Below, in pieces: positions 1 to 7,721 of a stretch of 64,000 bases of DNA. The stretch is from Duganella fentianensis (GTDB lineage: Bacteria; Pseudomonadota; Gammaproteobacteria; Burkholderiales; Burkholderiaceae_D). Numbering within the stretch: position 1 is the stretch's first letter; each line of letters opens with the position of its first letter. The notes beneath the pieces are model-generated. The model was not told the DNA's origin, did no database searches, and saw nothing but the letters and a program-made list of their open reading frames with translations. The position numbers were made by a program, and so were the translations under genes. The stretch lies in assembly GCF_009857835.1 (NCBI RefSeq), contig NZ_WWCL01000001.1, positions 248,001-312,000 on the forward strand, given 5' to 3'.

Positions 1-592
1 ATCGCTGGCCGAAATCAATCCGCTGATCCTGACCGGTTCGGGCAAAGTCATCGCGCTGGACGCCAAGTTCAACTTCGACGCCAACTCGCTGTTCCGTCAG
101 CCAGAAATCCTGGCTTACCGCGATCTGGACGAAGAAGATCCAGCGGAAGTAGAAGCTTCGAAATTCGATCTGGCTTACATCTCGCTCGACGGTAACATCG
201 GCTGCCTGGTGAACGGCGCCGGTCTGGCCATGGCAACCATGGACACCATCAAGCTGTTCGGCGGCGAACCAGCCAACTTCCTGGACGTAGGCGGTGGCGC
301 TACGGCTGAGAAAGTAACCGAAGCCTTCAAGATCATGCTGAAAAACCCAGGCCTGAAAGCTATTCTGGTGAATATCTTCGGCGGCATTATGCGTTGCGAC
401 GTGATCGCCGAAGGCGTGATCACCGCTTCCAAAGCAGTTTCGCTGCAAGTACCGCTGGTGGTGCGCATGAAGGGCACCAACGAAGATCTGGGCAAGAAGA
501 TGCTGGCCGATTCCGGTCTGCCTATCATCGCAGCCGACACCATGGAAGATGCAGCTAAGAGCGTTGTCGCCGCCGCTGCCGGTCAAGCTTAA
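1..592 (+). CDS. sucC: Succinyl-CoA synthetase beta subunit, C-terminal part
   Basis: This is the last 196 residues of the ADP/GDP-forming succinyl-CoA synthetase beta subunit, the TCA-cycle enzyme that turns succinyl-CoA into succinate while making ATP. The gene enters through the left edge in frame 2, so no start is visible. The end of the ATP-grasp part is seen as AEINPLILT and DAKFNFD, and the CoA-ligase domain follows with [21 protein letters not shown] and FGGIMRCD, all typical of SucC. The stop is 13 bases before sucD, so the two subunit genes are surely one operon. The reading is unbroken. Confidence 0.97.
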   Translation, partial: SLAEINPLILTGSGKVIALDAKFNFDANSLFRQPEILAYRDLDEEDPAEVEASKFDLAYISLDGNIGCLVNGAGLAMATMDTIKLFGGEPANFLDVGGGATAEKVTEAFKIMLKNPGLKAILVNIFGGIMRCDVIAEGVITASKAVSLQVPLVVRMKGTNEDLGKKMLADSGLPIIAADTMEDAAKSVVAAAAGQA

Positions 593-605
593 TTAAGGAA
601 TCAAC

Positions 606-1487
606 ATGTCCATTCTGATCAATAAAGACACCAAAGTTGTTACCCAAGGGATCACCGGTAAAACCGGCCAATTCCACACCCGCGGCTGCCGCGACTACGC
701 GAACGGCAAAAACTGCTTCGTCGCAGGCGTGAACCCTAAGAAAGCCGGCGAAGACTTCGAAGGCATTCCAATTTTTGCTAACGTCACCGAAGCGAAAAAA
801 GAAACCGGCGCCAACGTGTCGGTCATCTACGTACCACCAGCAGGCGCCGCTGCCGCTATCTGGGAAGCCGTAGAAGCTGAAATGGATCTGGCCATCTGCA
901 TTACCGAAGGCATTCCAGTCCGTGACATGATGGCTCTGAAAGACCGCATGGTCAAAGCCGGTTCGAAAACCCTGCTGCTGGGCCCTAACTGCCCAGGTCT
1001 GATCACTCCAGACGAAATCAAGATCGGCATTATGCCTGGCCATATCCACAAGAAAGGTCGTATCGGCGTGGTTTCGCGCTCGGGTACCCTGACTTATGAA
1101 GCAGTGGGTCAGCTGACCGCACTGGGTCTGGGCCAGTCGTCGGCAGTTGGTATCGGCGGTGACCCGATCAACGGCCTGAAGCACATCGACGTGATGAAGA
1201 TGTTCAACGACGATCCAGATACCGACGCCGTGATCATGATTGGTGAAATCGGTGGTCCAGACGAAGCCAATGCGGCTCACTGGATCAAAGACAACATGAA
1301 AAAACCAGTGGTCGGCTTCATCGCTGGCGTTACCGCTCCTCCGGGCAAGCGCATGGGCCACGCCGGCGCGCTGATCTCGGGCGGCGCTGACACCGCACAA
1401 GCTAAACTGGAAATCATGGAAGCTTGCGGCATCAAAGTCACCAAGAACCCATCGGAAATGGCCCGTCTGCTGAAAGCCATGCTGTAA
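606..1487 (+). CDS. sucD: Succinyl-CoA synthetase alpha subunit
   Basis: Alpha subunit (293 aa, normal length) of succinyl-CoA synthetase; it binds CoA and carries the phosphohistidine intermediate. The N-terminal CoA-binding Rossmann domain begins with GITGKTGQFHT and contains VPPAGAAAAIWEA; the ligase half contains GPNCPGLI, SRSGTLTYE and GIGGDP. The phosphorylated histidine is in GHAGALISGG at about residue 252. AAGGA lies a few bases before the ATG. It follows sucC by 13 bases and is followed by a T-rich terminator, so the operon ends here. Confidence 0.98.
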   Translation: MSILINKDTKVVTQGITGKTGQFHTRGCRDYANGKNCFVAGVNPKKAGEDFEGIPIFANVTEAKKETGANVSVIYVPPAGAAAAIWEAVEAEMDLAICITEGIPVRDMMALKDRMVKAGSKTLLLGPNCPGLITPDEIKIGIMPGHIHKKGRIGVVSRSGTLTYEAVGQLTALGLGQSSAVGIGGDPINGLKHIDVMKMFNDDPDTDAVIMIGEIGGPDEANAAHWIKDNMKKPVVGFIAGVTAPPGKRMGHAGALISGGADTAQAKLEIMEACGIKVTKNPSEMARLLKAML

Positions 1488-1510
1488 TCACAGCTTTCCG
1501 TTAATGGAAT

Positions 1511-1548
1511 GAAGGGGAGGGAGCGTAAGTTCCTTCCCTTTTTTTATT
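1511..1548 (+). terminator. Probable terminator of sucCD
   Basis: A purine-rich arm (AAGGGGAGGGA) faces a pyrimidine-rich arm (TTCCTTCCCTT) about 7 bases later and is followed by a run of T. Pairing needs G-U pairs, so it is an imperfect rho-independent terminator. Confidence 0.65.
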
Positions 1549-1554
1549 TCCGAA

Positions 1555-1651
1555 TGACAAAATTTGTCAGTGCCAAAAAATGGCGCTCACTTTTTATGCT
1601 GGACTGACAAAAATGGGCAGTCGCGGAGCGAAAAAGTGACAGAATTCGTCA
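1555..1651 (+). promoter_or_regulatory. Four TGAC-N7-GTCA-like palindromes, probable PilR sites
   Basis: Four 15-base elements precede the pilin promoter: TGACAAAATTTGTCA at 1555-1569, TGCC-N7-GGCG at 1571-1585, TGAC-N7-GGCA at 1605-1619 and TGACAGAATTCGTCA at 1637-1651. Their centres are 16, 34 and 32 bases apart, roughly whole or half helical turns. They sit 32 to 143 bases upstream of a sigma-54 promoter, the usual place for enhancer sites of the PilR activator, which is known to recognise TGTC/GACA half sites. The identity as PilR sites is inferred. Confidence 0.6.
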
Positions 1652-1682
1652 GAATATGGCCAAAATACATGGCAAAACAGGC

Positions 1683-1698
1683 TGGCACGGTGCTTGCT
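1683..1698 (+). promoter_or_regulatory. Sigma-54 promoter of pilA
   Basis: TGGCACGGTGCTTGCT matches the sigma-54 consensus TGGCAC-N5-TTGCT at every consensus base, with the invariant GG (1684-1685) and GC (1696-1697) exactly 10 bases apart. Transcription should start near 1709, giving a leader of about 43 bases before the pilin ATG. Sigma-54 control through PilS/PilR is established for type IV pilin genes. Confidence 0.9.
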
Positions 1699-1751
1699 CA
1701 ATGGAAAGTGTAGACAACAAATTTTGTTCAACACACCCCCAGGAGTCAAAA

Positions 1752-2219
1752 ATGAAAACCATGCACATGATGAAAAAACAAGCACAAGCCGGCTTCACCC
1801 TGATCGAACTGATGATCGTGGTTGCCATTATCGGTATCCTGGCAGCAGTCGCAATTCCTGCTTACAGCGACTACACCATCAAAGCCAAGATGGCGAATGC
1901 ACAAGGCGCGATCGATTCGATCAAATCGGCTGTGGCACTGTGCGCTCAAGAAGCGGGCGGCGACCTGAAAGGATGCGATGCTGGTCAGAAAGGCGTGCCA
2001 ACCTTCACCGAAACCAAAGAAGTGAAATCCGTTACTGTGAAAGATGGCGTGATCGAAGAAACCTTCTCGACCGGCGTGGGTAAAGACATCGACGGCCTGA
2101 CCGCCACCTTCGCCCCAACCATTGCTGCTGGCGCTGCTAACGTTACCTGGAATGTGACCACCACCGTCACCAACGAAACAGCCAAAGCCGCACTGACCAA
2201 AAACAACGTGACGCCTTAA
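1752..2219 (+). CDS. pilA: Type IV major pilin (prepilin)
   Basis: Prepilin of 155 aa, the structural subunit of a type IV pilus used for twitching, adhesion or DNA uptake. The ATG at 1752 follows AGGAG at 1741 and gives a 14-residue leader ending in glycine; PilD cleavage is expected at G14/F15. The mature protein starts [14 protein letters not shown], with Glu5 (E19) present, and forms the usual hydrophobic helix. The only cysteines are C64 and C75, 10 residues apart, unlike the C-terminal disulfide loop of many pilins; a few T/V-rich strands end the protein. No other pilus gene is in the window. Expression is probably set by the sigma-54 promoter at 1683. Confidence 0.93.
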   Translation: MKTMHMMKKQAQAGFTLIELMIVVAIIGILAAVAIPAYSDYTIKAKMANAQGAIDSIKSAVALCAQEAGGDLKGCDAGQKGVPTFTETKEVKSVTVKDGVIEETFSTGVGKDIDGLTATFAPTIAAGAANVTWNVTTTVTNETAKAALTKNNVTP

Positions 2220-2233
2220 TCTCACGATGGCAT

Positions 2234-2262
2234 AAAAAAACCGGCTACGGCCGGTTTTTTTT
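2234..2262. terminator. Bidirectional terminator between pilA and the PilZ gene
   Basis: Stem CCGGC/GCCGG with loop TACG is flanked by seven A on the left and eight T on the right. It can end pilA transcripts on the plus strand and the convergent PilZ-gene transcripts on the minus strand. Confidence 0.9.
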
Positions 2263-2279
2263 CGTCTGCAGCAAAGCGC

Positions 2280-2990
2280 TTAAACGATTTTCTGGCGGTC
2301 GGCGATCAGGGCTTCGTAGGTCAGGTTCTGCAGCATGGTGTGGTGCATAGGGTCGAGGTCGACGAATTGCACGCCATAGGTGAACACTTCTTCCTGCTCG
2401 GCATTGGACGGCTTGACCACATTGATATTGCGGATGGTGGCGTTAGGATTGATGCGTACCTGACGGTTGCCGGGCTGGGCGATCAGGTAGAACGACAGCC
2501 CGACTTCGCCGCCATCGTCGGTCAGTGGTTTCGGCGACTCGATCAGTGCGCCGGAAACGCTGAGGTTGACGAGGAATACCGAGGTGGTGCCGGCCGAGGA
2601 CGTCACCTGGGCCGGAATGTCGACTTTGACGCGCATGGCCGTGCGCAGACTGGTGCCCTGTATCGACACGGGGAAGGACAGGTGTACATAGAACATCGGG
2701 CGCGGGAACACGCGCAGCACGACGCAGGAAAACGAGCACACATTGACGCCGGAAAACACGCGTATCGTCAGCTTGTCGCCATCGTTGACGGCAATCGGCG
2801 CACCGCTCTCGAAGGGGACTTTGACGATCATATATTCGTCTTTGACCCAGCCGATGAGGGTGGAAAAGTGCTGGACGGGTTTGATCGTACGATGCGTAAT
2901 GAACTGGATGCGGCTGCCTACCTGCAAGTTCATCTGCTCGAACTCATACTCCTGGGTTTTGCTTTCGTTCGATGGAGGGTTGCTGCTCAT
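2280..2990 (-). CDS. YcgR-like PilZ-domain protein (c-di-GMP receptor)
   Basis: A 236-aa cytosolic protein with the layout of YcgR/flagellar-brake proteins: an N-terminal YcgR-N-type beta domain (about 20-110) and a C-terminal PilZ domain (about 112-230). The c-di-GMP motifs are intact: RTAMR (R116 and R120, the RxxxR motif) and NLSVSG (142-147, the D/NxSxxG motif). In characterised relatives c-di-GMP binding lets the protein slow the flagellar motor. Flagellar genes are absent from the window, so a role in pilus or surface control is also possible. It converges on pilA and shares its terminator. Confidence 0.82.
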   Translation of the reverse strand: MSSNPPSNESKTQEYEFEQMNLQVGSRIQFITHRTIKPVQHFSTLIGWVKDEYMIVKVPFESGAPIAVNDGDKLTIRVFSGVNVCSFSCVVLRVFPRPMFYVHLSFPVSIQGTSLRTAMRVKVDIPAQVTSSAGTTSVFLVNLSVSGALIESPKPLTDDGGEVGLSFYLIAQPGNRQVRINPNATIRNINVVKPSNAEQEEVFTYGVQFVDLDPMHHTMLQNLTYEALIADRQKIV

Positions 2991-3126
2991 GCAAATTCTT
3001 TCACGTATGCGCCTGACGGCAGCGGCCAGCCTGCGGAAAAATTACCTCTGTGGAATGGATTATATACGTGTGTTTGAAAGGTAACAATCAGACAATATAT
3101 CAATCTGCAACTGATTGATCGCGAAT

Positions 3127-3657
3127 TTAGCTGGTGGCGCTCCAGTCGCCCGATTTGCCGCCGTGCTTCTCCATCACGCGAATTTCGCTCATCACCATGC
3201 CGCGGTCGACCGCCTTGCACATATCGTAGATGGTCAGCAGGCCGATCTGCACGGCCGTCAGCGCTTCCATTTCCACCCCCGTCTGGCCGTGGGTTTCGAC
3301 CTGGGCCGTGCAATGCACGCTGGCATTGGCTTCGTCGGTGACGAAATCGACGGCGACCCGGGTCAGGGCTAGCGGGTGGCACAGGGGGATCAGGTCGCTG
3401 GTGCGCTTGGAGGCCATGATGGCGGCGATGCGGGCAATGCCCAGCACATCGCCTTTCTTGGCCGTGCCGCTGGTGACGATGGCTAGGGTTTCCGGCTTCA
3501 TGCGGATGCTGCCGCGCGCGACGGCGATGCGGTGAGTGGTGGTCTTGGCGCCTACGTCCACCATATGGGCCTGGCCGCTGGCGTCGAAGTGGGTCAGGTG
3601 CTCGCCGGTGGCGGCGGTTTCAGTAGGGTTCACGTTGTTGCTCACGTTGTTGCTCAT
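3127..3657 (-). CDS. moaC: Cyclic pyranopterin monophosphate synthase MoaC
   Basis: MoaC (176 aa) makes cyclic pyranopterin monophosphate from the product of MoaA in molybdenum cofactor synthesis. Family signatures are clear: [16 protein letters not shown] (87-96), GVEMEALTA and [10 protein letters not shown], with the catalytic Asp145 and Lys148 (the MoaC D128/K131 pair of E. coli). The N-terminus carries a short repeat, SNNVSNNVN, made by a tandem duplicated 15-base unit, and the protein is slightly longer than usual (about 160), so a start a few codons downstream cannot be excluded, though no other ATG is near. It stands alone without other moa genes. Confidence 0.95.
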   Translation of the reverse strand: MSNNVSNNVNPTETAATGEHLTHFDASGQAHMVDVGAKTTTHRIAVARGSIRMKPETLAIVTSGTAKKGDVLGIARIAAIMASKRTSDLIPLCHPLALTRVAVDFVTDEANASVHCTAQVETHGQTGVEMEALTAVQIGLLTIYDMCKAVDRGMVMSEIRVMEKHGGKSGDWSATS

Positions 3658-3747
3658 TCTAGTACTCGGCAGATTTCGTCATGGGTGGGGCAGCGGGCCC
3701 GCCCCGGTTGCGGGTATCATATCACCGTGAATGCAAAACCCCGTTCT

Positions 3748-5331
3748 ATGCGCATGCGCCTGACCGCTGCCCTGCTGTTGCTGACCATGCCTCTGGCTAT
3801 GGCACAGGACGTGCTGGCGCCTGCCAAAATCCCCAACCTGCCCGCGCTCGGCGACACCGAGCGGCAGGATCTGTCGCCCTTGATGGAGCGCCGGCTGGGG
3901 GAGGAAATCATGCGCGATATTCGCCGCAATAACGATTTTCTCGATGATGCGCCCATCCTCGAATACCTGAACAACTTCGGCAATGCGCTGGTGGCGGCCC
4001 GCCCCGGTGCCCGTGGCGAGGCGAATTTCGATTACTACTTCTTCGCCGTGCGCGATCCCCAGCTGAATGCCTTTGCACTGCCCGGCGGCTTTATTGCCGT
4101 GCATTCGGCGCTGCTGCTGGCGGCGCAGACAGAATCGGAGCTGGCTTCCGTGCTGGGCCACGAAATCGGCCACGTGGCCCAGCGCCACATCGCCCGTTCG
4201 ATCGGCCAGCAGAAGCAGGATGCGCTGATCCCGCTGGCGGCCATGATACTGGCGGTGCTGGCATCCAAGGCGGGCGGCGATGCGGCGATAGGGGTGTTTT
4301 CGGCCGGACAGGGGCTAGCCATCCAGCGTCAGCTCAATTTCGGCCGCGATGCCGAGCGCGAGGCGGACCGCATCGGTTTTCAGATCATGGGCGCGGCAGG
4401 CTACGATACCTCGGGCATGGTGGCCTTCTTCCAGCGCATGCAGATTGCGACGCGCAATTATAGCGACCGTGTGCCGGCCTATCTGCAAAGCCATCCGCTG
4501 ACCACGGAGCGGATTGCCGACATTCAGGCGCGTATCCGCGAGCAGCCCTACAAACAACGGTTGGACAGTCTGGATTTCCATCTGGTCCGGGCCAGAGCGC
4601 GGGTGCTGCAGGATCTCAGTTCGCAAGGGCTGGCCGAAACCCAGACTTTCTTCGAGCTGCAGCTGCAGCAGCCGGGGCGCCAGCAAGTGGCCGCTGCCCA
4701 GTACGGGCTGGCTATGGTGGCGCTCAAGCGCGAGAACTATGCGCTGGCCCAGCAATGGCTGGATAAATCGCACGCCACCATGCGCAAGCTGCCACCTCCG
4801 GGTACGCTGGGCGTGGCGCCGGCACCGGAAGGCGAAATCATTTATGTGAGCACGGCGCTGGAAATCAAACTGGCCCAGCCGGACAAAGCGGCCCTGCAGC
4901 AGCAGGCGCTGGCCGATGCCGAGGCGGCGCATCTGACTTATCCGCTGTCGCGTGGCATCGCCCACCAGTATGGCGAAGCGATGATCGCTGCCGGCCAGCT
5001 GGAGCGGGGAGCCGCCTATCTGCGCGATCAGGTGCAGCTCTACCGCGATGATCCGAATGCCTACGACCTGCTGGCGCAAGCCTATGCCAAGCAGGGCAAG
5101 CAGGCCTTGCAGCATATCGCGCTGGCCGAATCATATGTGCTGCAGGGCGGCGTGCTGTCGGCGCTGGACCAGCTCTCGTATGCGCGCAAGGCGCCCGATG
5201 CCACTTTCTACGATCAGGCCGTGATCGATGCGCGCGAGCGCGAACTGCAGGCGCGCCGGCGCGAAGAAATGGGCGACAAGTTCAAGAAGGATCTGTTCAA
5301 GCCGGAGTCGGCGCCGGCGCTGGTACGCTGA
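3748..5331 (+). CDS. Periplasmic M48 metalloprotease with TPR repeats (BepA/YfgC-like)
   Basis: A 527-aa exported zinc protease. A signal peptide (MRMRLTAALLLLTMPLAMA) is followed by an M48 domain with HEIGH at 138-142 as the zinc site and EREAD near 205 giving the third ligand. The C-terminal half (about 240-500) is helical with tetratricopeptide-like repeats, as in BepA of E. coli, which degrades or refolds stalled outer-membrane beta-barrel proteins and LptD. A GTG at 3727 in the same frame is an alternative start, but the ATG at 3748 places the signal peptide at the N-terminus. The last 35 bases overlap the convergent gene downstream. Confidence 0.9.
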   Translation: MRMRLTAALLLLTMPLAMAQDVLAPAKIPNLPALGDTERQDLSPLMERRLGEEIMRDIRRNNDFLDDAPILEYLNNFGNALVAARPGARGEANFDYYFFAVRDPQLNAFALPGGFIAVHSALLLAAQTESELASVLGHEIGHVAQRHIARSIGQQKQDALIPLAAMILAVLASKAGGDAAIGVFSAGQGLAIQRQLNFGRDAEREADRIGFQIMGAAGYDTSGMVAFFQRMQIATRNYSDRVPAYLQSHPLTTERIADIQARIREQPYKQRLDSLDFHLVRARARVLQDLSSQGLAETQTFFELQLQQPGRQQVAAAQYGLAMVALKRENYALAQQWLDKSHATMRKLPPPGTLGVAPAPEGEIIYVSTALEIKLAQPDKAALQQQALADAEAAHLTYPLSRGIAHQYGEAMIAAGQLERGAAYLRDQVQLYRDDPNAYDLLAQAYAKQGKQALQHIALAESYVLQGGVLSALDQLSYARKAPDATFYDQAVIDARERELQARRREEMGDKFKKDLFKPESAPALVR

Positions 5332-5890
5332 CATAGCCAAAGCGGGCGGGCAGCGTCGCCGCTTCTACCCGCTGCACGGCATGGCCCTGCAGCGTCAGGC
5401 TGGCGTTGCTGGTGCCTTCCAGCCATGCCATCAAAGTGTCGTCCGCGACGGGGCTGCCGCCACTTTGCAGTTCGGCCAGCACGCTGGCCACATCGCGGTC
5501 ATCAAGCTGGGCCAGCACGTCGGCACTGCGCAGCAGCAGCGCGCCTTGCTCGGTCAGCAGCACTTCATCAATGGCGCCCAGCGCCACGCCCGTGTGCAGC
5601 AGCCAGCCCTGTACGGGGTCGGTGCGCACGATGTAGGGCGTAGCCTGCAGCTGCACATACACGCGCTGCGGACCGTTCTGGAAATACCAGCAGCCGCGCG
5701 CATCGGCCGCATAGTTGCGGGCGATGAAGCTGCACAGGGCCGCGTGCTGCAGCCTGTCGCCGGGCAGGTTCAGGTGCTGGGCCCGTTCGTCGCGCATGCG
5801 CCAGTGGCCGCGCGCATCGAGTAACAGCCAGCCGTAGCAGTGCGGCACATTGGGCCATTTGGCCAGTGCCTGTTTGACGATGTCATCCAT
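5297..5890 (-). CDS. Conserved protein of unknown function
   Basis: A 197-aa soluble protein that I recognise as a conserved betaproteobacterial family without known function. It starts MDDIVKQALAKWPNVP and holds the conserved stretches GWLLLDARGHWRMRDE, FIARNYAADARGCWYFQNGPQR and a C-terminal low-complexity tail APAPTPA. No catalytic motif, signal peptide or membrane segment is seen. Its first 8 bases overlap the end of the YheT-like hydrolase gene upstream, so the two are translationally coupled. Its last 35 bases run into the 3' end of the convergent protease gene, a longer tail overlap than usual. Confidence 0.75.
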   Translation of the reverse strand: MDDIVKQALAKWPNVPHCYGWLLLDARGHWRMRDERAQHLNLPGDRLQHAALCSFIARNYAADARGCWYFQNGPQRVYVQLQATPYIVRTDPVQGWLLHTGVALGAIDEVLLTEQGALLLRSADVLAQLDDRDVASVLAELQSGGSPVADDTLMAWLEGTSNASLTLQGHAVQRVEAATLPARFGYVSVPAPAPTPA

Positions 5891-6923
5891 GATGGGAAAT
5901 TCCGTTAAAAGGTGCGGCGCCCTGCGTCATGAAGTGCAGCAGGCGTTGCGGTAGCCAGTGCAGGCTGCCGGGCAGGCCGCCCGTGGCGAAGCCGACATGG
6001 CCGCCATGGGCCGGGTAATCGAGCTGCACGCAGGCTGCCGCCTGCTGCGGCAGGTGCCGGCCGGGCAGGAAGGGATCGTTGCGGGCGTTCAGCACCAGCG
6101 TCGGCACGCGGATCTCGCCCAGCACATGCTTGGCGCTGGCGCGGTGCCAGTAGTCTTCCGTGTTGCGGTAGCCATGCAGCGGGGCCGTGACCACGTTGTC
6201 GAAATCATACAGATCGCGCGCGGCGTGCAGGGCCTGCAGGTCGAATAGATCAGGGTACTGCTGTAGTTTGGCTACGCATTTGGGTTTCAGGGTTTGCAGG
6301 AACATGCGCGTGTACAGCATGTTGAAACCGCTGGACAGGGCAGCGCCGCCCTGTGCCAGATCGAGCGGGGCAGATACGGCGCAGGCGGCATCGACGAAAC
6401 CGGCCTGCTGGCCCGATTCGCCCAGCCAGCGCAGCAGTGCGTTGCCGCCCAGCGAAACGCCGGCTGCATAGAACGGTGCAGCGGTCGCCGTAGCGTCTGG
6501 TCTGGCTGCTGTTGCCGTTGCGGCAGCGCTGGCGGGCCGCAGTGGGGCGGTATGGCGCGCGTGCAGGCGGCGGATGATCCAGTTGATTTCCGTGGCGTCG
6601 CCCGAATGGTAGAAGCGCGGCGCGCGGTTAGGCTCGCCCGAGCAGCCGCGGAAATGCGGTACGGCCCCGGACCAGCCCCGCTCTGCCACGGCCGCCATCA
6701 GGGCGCGCGCGTAATGGCTGTCGGAGCTGCCTTCGAGGCCGTGGAATAGCACCACCATGGGCTGGCCCGGCTGGCCATCGACAAAATCCACATCGATGAA
6801 ATCGCCGTCGGGGCAGTCCCAGCGTTCGCGCCGGTAGCGCACGGGCGGCTTGCGCAGGCACAGGGCCGGATAAATGGTTTGCAGGTGGCCGCTAGGTAGC
6901 CATGCGGGCGCGGGATACTTCAC
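5883..6923 (-). CDS. YheT-family alpha/beta hydrolase
   Basis: A 346-aa hydrolase of the YheT/ABHD family. The N-terminus PAWLPSGHLQTIYPAL is characteristic of YheT proteins; the oxyanion region is FHGLEGSSDSHY, the nucleophile elbow is GVSLGG, an Asp lies in LNARNDPFLP and the catalytic His in YPAHGGHVGF. Natural substrates of the family are unsettled; esterase or lipase activity is expected. Just before the nucleophile elbow is an Ala/Thr-rich insertion (RPASAAATATAARPDATATA), not expected in the fold. It overlaps the following small gene by 8 bases, and follows an NTF2-like gene by 12 bases, so these genes form one operon. Confidence 0.85.
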   Translation of the reverse strand: MKYPAPAWLPSGHLQTIYPALCLRKPPVRYRRERWDCPDGDFIDVDFVDGQPGQPMVVLFHGLEGSSDSHYARALMAAVAERGWSGAVPHFRGCSGEPNRAPRFYHSGDATEINWIIRRLHARHTAPLRPASAAATATAARPDATATAAPFYAAGVSLGGNALLRWLGESGQQAGFVDAACAVSAPLDLAQGGAALSSGFNMLYTRMFLQTLKPKCVAKLQQYPDLFDLQALHAARDLYDFDNVVTAPLHGYRNTEDYWHRASAKHVLGEIRVPTLVLNARNDPFLPGRHLPQQAAACVQLDYPAHGGHVGFATGGLPGSLHWLPQRLLHFMTQGAAPFNGISHHG

Positions 6924-6935
6924 GGCACAGTCCTG

Positions 6936-7364
6936 TCAGTGCAGCACCTGGCTGCGCGCTTCGGTCGGCACGGGGCCGGGGGCGATGGAGACGTGGTGCA
7001 GCACGATGCGCCAGCCGCGCGGGGTTTTGACATACACATTGCTGGCCAGCAGATGGATATCGTCCTGCTGGGCCGCACTGCTGATTTCCACCACCGTGTG
7101 CACGGAGCTCATCAGATTGTGGGTTTCATGCAACTGGATGGGCACGATGTGCAGGCCGCCGTGTTCGAGGATGGCGGCCCACGACGCGCGGATGGCGGCA
7201 TGGCCGATCAGGCGCGGGCCGCCCGGGTGGATGCAGACGATTTCATCGTCTTCGGCCCAGAGTGCCATCAGCGCGTCGAGATCGGCGCGGTTGAGGGCAT
7301 CGTAGAACGCCACCTCGGTTTCGGCGGCACTACCATTGAGTTGCTTGACACGTTTGGTGGGCAT
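6936..7364 (-). CDS. NTF2/SnoaL-like protein
   Basis: A 142-aa cone-fold protein of the NTF2/SnoaL-like (DUF4440-type) superfamily. The helix FYDALNRADLDALMALWAEDD, the loop CIHPGGPRLIGHAAI and the strands ending TPRGWRIVLHHVS are typical. Such proteins can be isomerases, small hydrolases or stress proteins; nothing here fixes the activity. There is no signal peptide. It lies 12 bases upstream of the YheT-like hydrolase gene and 28 bases downstream of a small zinc-finger gene start region, all on the minus strand. Confidence 0.75.
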   Translation of the reverse strand: MPTKRVKQLNGSAAETEVAFYDALNRADLDALMALWAEDDEIVCIHPGGPRLIGHAAIRASWAAILEHGGLHIVPIQLHETHNLMSSVHTVVEISSAAQQDDIHLLASNVYVKTPRGWRIVLHHVSIAPGPVPTEARSQVLH

Positions 7365-7392
7365 GCTCGCTCCGCGCGGCGTTACGGTGGAT

Positions 7393-7587
7393 TTAGTGGT
7401 GACCGACGACGGTGCCCGGCTTCAGGCGATACGCCGTGCCGCAGTATGGGCACTTGGCCTCGCCATGCTGGAAGTCGAGGAAAACGCGCGGATGGGACGA
7501 CCACAGCGGCATGGCCGGATTAGGGCAGTGGGCTGGCAAGTCCTTGCCTTCGAGTTCGACGGCGTTGGTGGTGGTGGCAGTGCTCAT
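7393..7587 (-). CDS. Small CHCC zinc-finger protein
   Basis: A 64-aa protein of the zf-CHCC type (relatives of the C-terminal domain of complex I subunit NDUFS6). The ligands are read as HCPNPAMPLWSSH and CPYCGTAYRL: one Cys, one His and a CxxC pair. The ATG at 7587 is chosen because it gives the standard family length; a longer reading frame exists upstream but lacks similarity. The bacterial function is not settled. It probably leads the minus-strand operon that continues through the NTF2-like and YheT-like genes. Confidence 0.85.
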   Translation of the reverse strand: MSTATTTNAVELEGKDLPAHCPNPAMPLWSSHPRVFLDFQHGEAKCPYCGTAYRLKPGTVVGHH

Positions 7588-7654
7588 TTCGTATGCTCCG
7601 AGGACTAAGGAAAACCACGATTTTAACGGATTCGCGCATAGAGCAAAAATCATC

Positions 7655-7666
7655 GGTAAAATAGCG
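7655..7666 (+). promoter_or_regulatory. GGTAAAATAGCG element, probable -10 region for azlCD
   Basis: GGTAAAATAGCG contains TAAAAT, a good -10 hexamer, 56 bases before the azlC start. The same 12-mer occurs before pgk at 8842 and, one base different, before the response regulator at 45083. No matching -35 box is evident. Confidence 0.45.
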
Positions 7667-7721
7667 CCTCTACCGTCCCGCTGCGCCGCGCGCTGTGGCA
7701 GGAATGCTACATGATCTAGCC

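Noticed and set aside
3099-3119. ATCAATC/GATTGAT hairpin as the moaC terminator
   Set aside because: No T tract follows on the minus strand, and the stem is AT-rich and weak.
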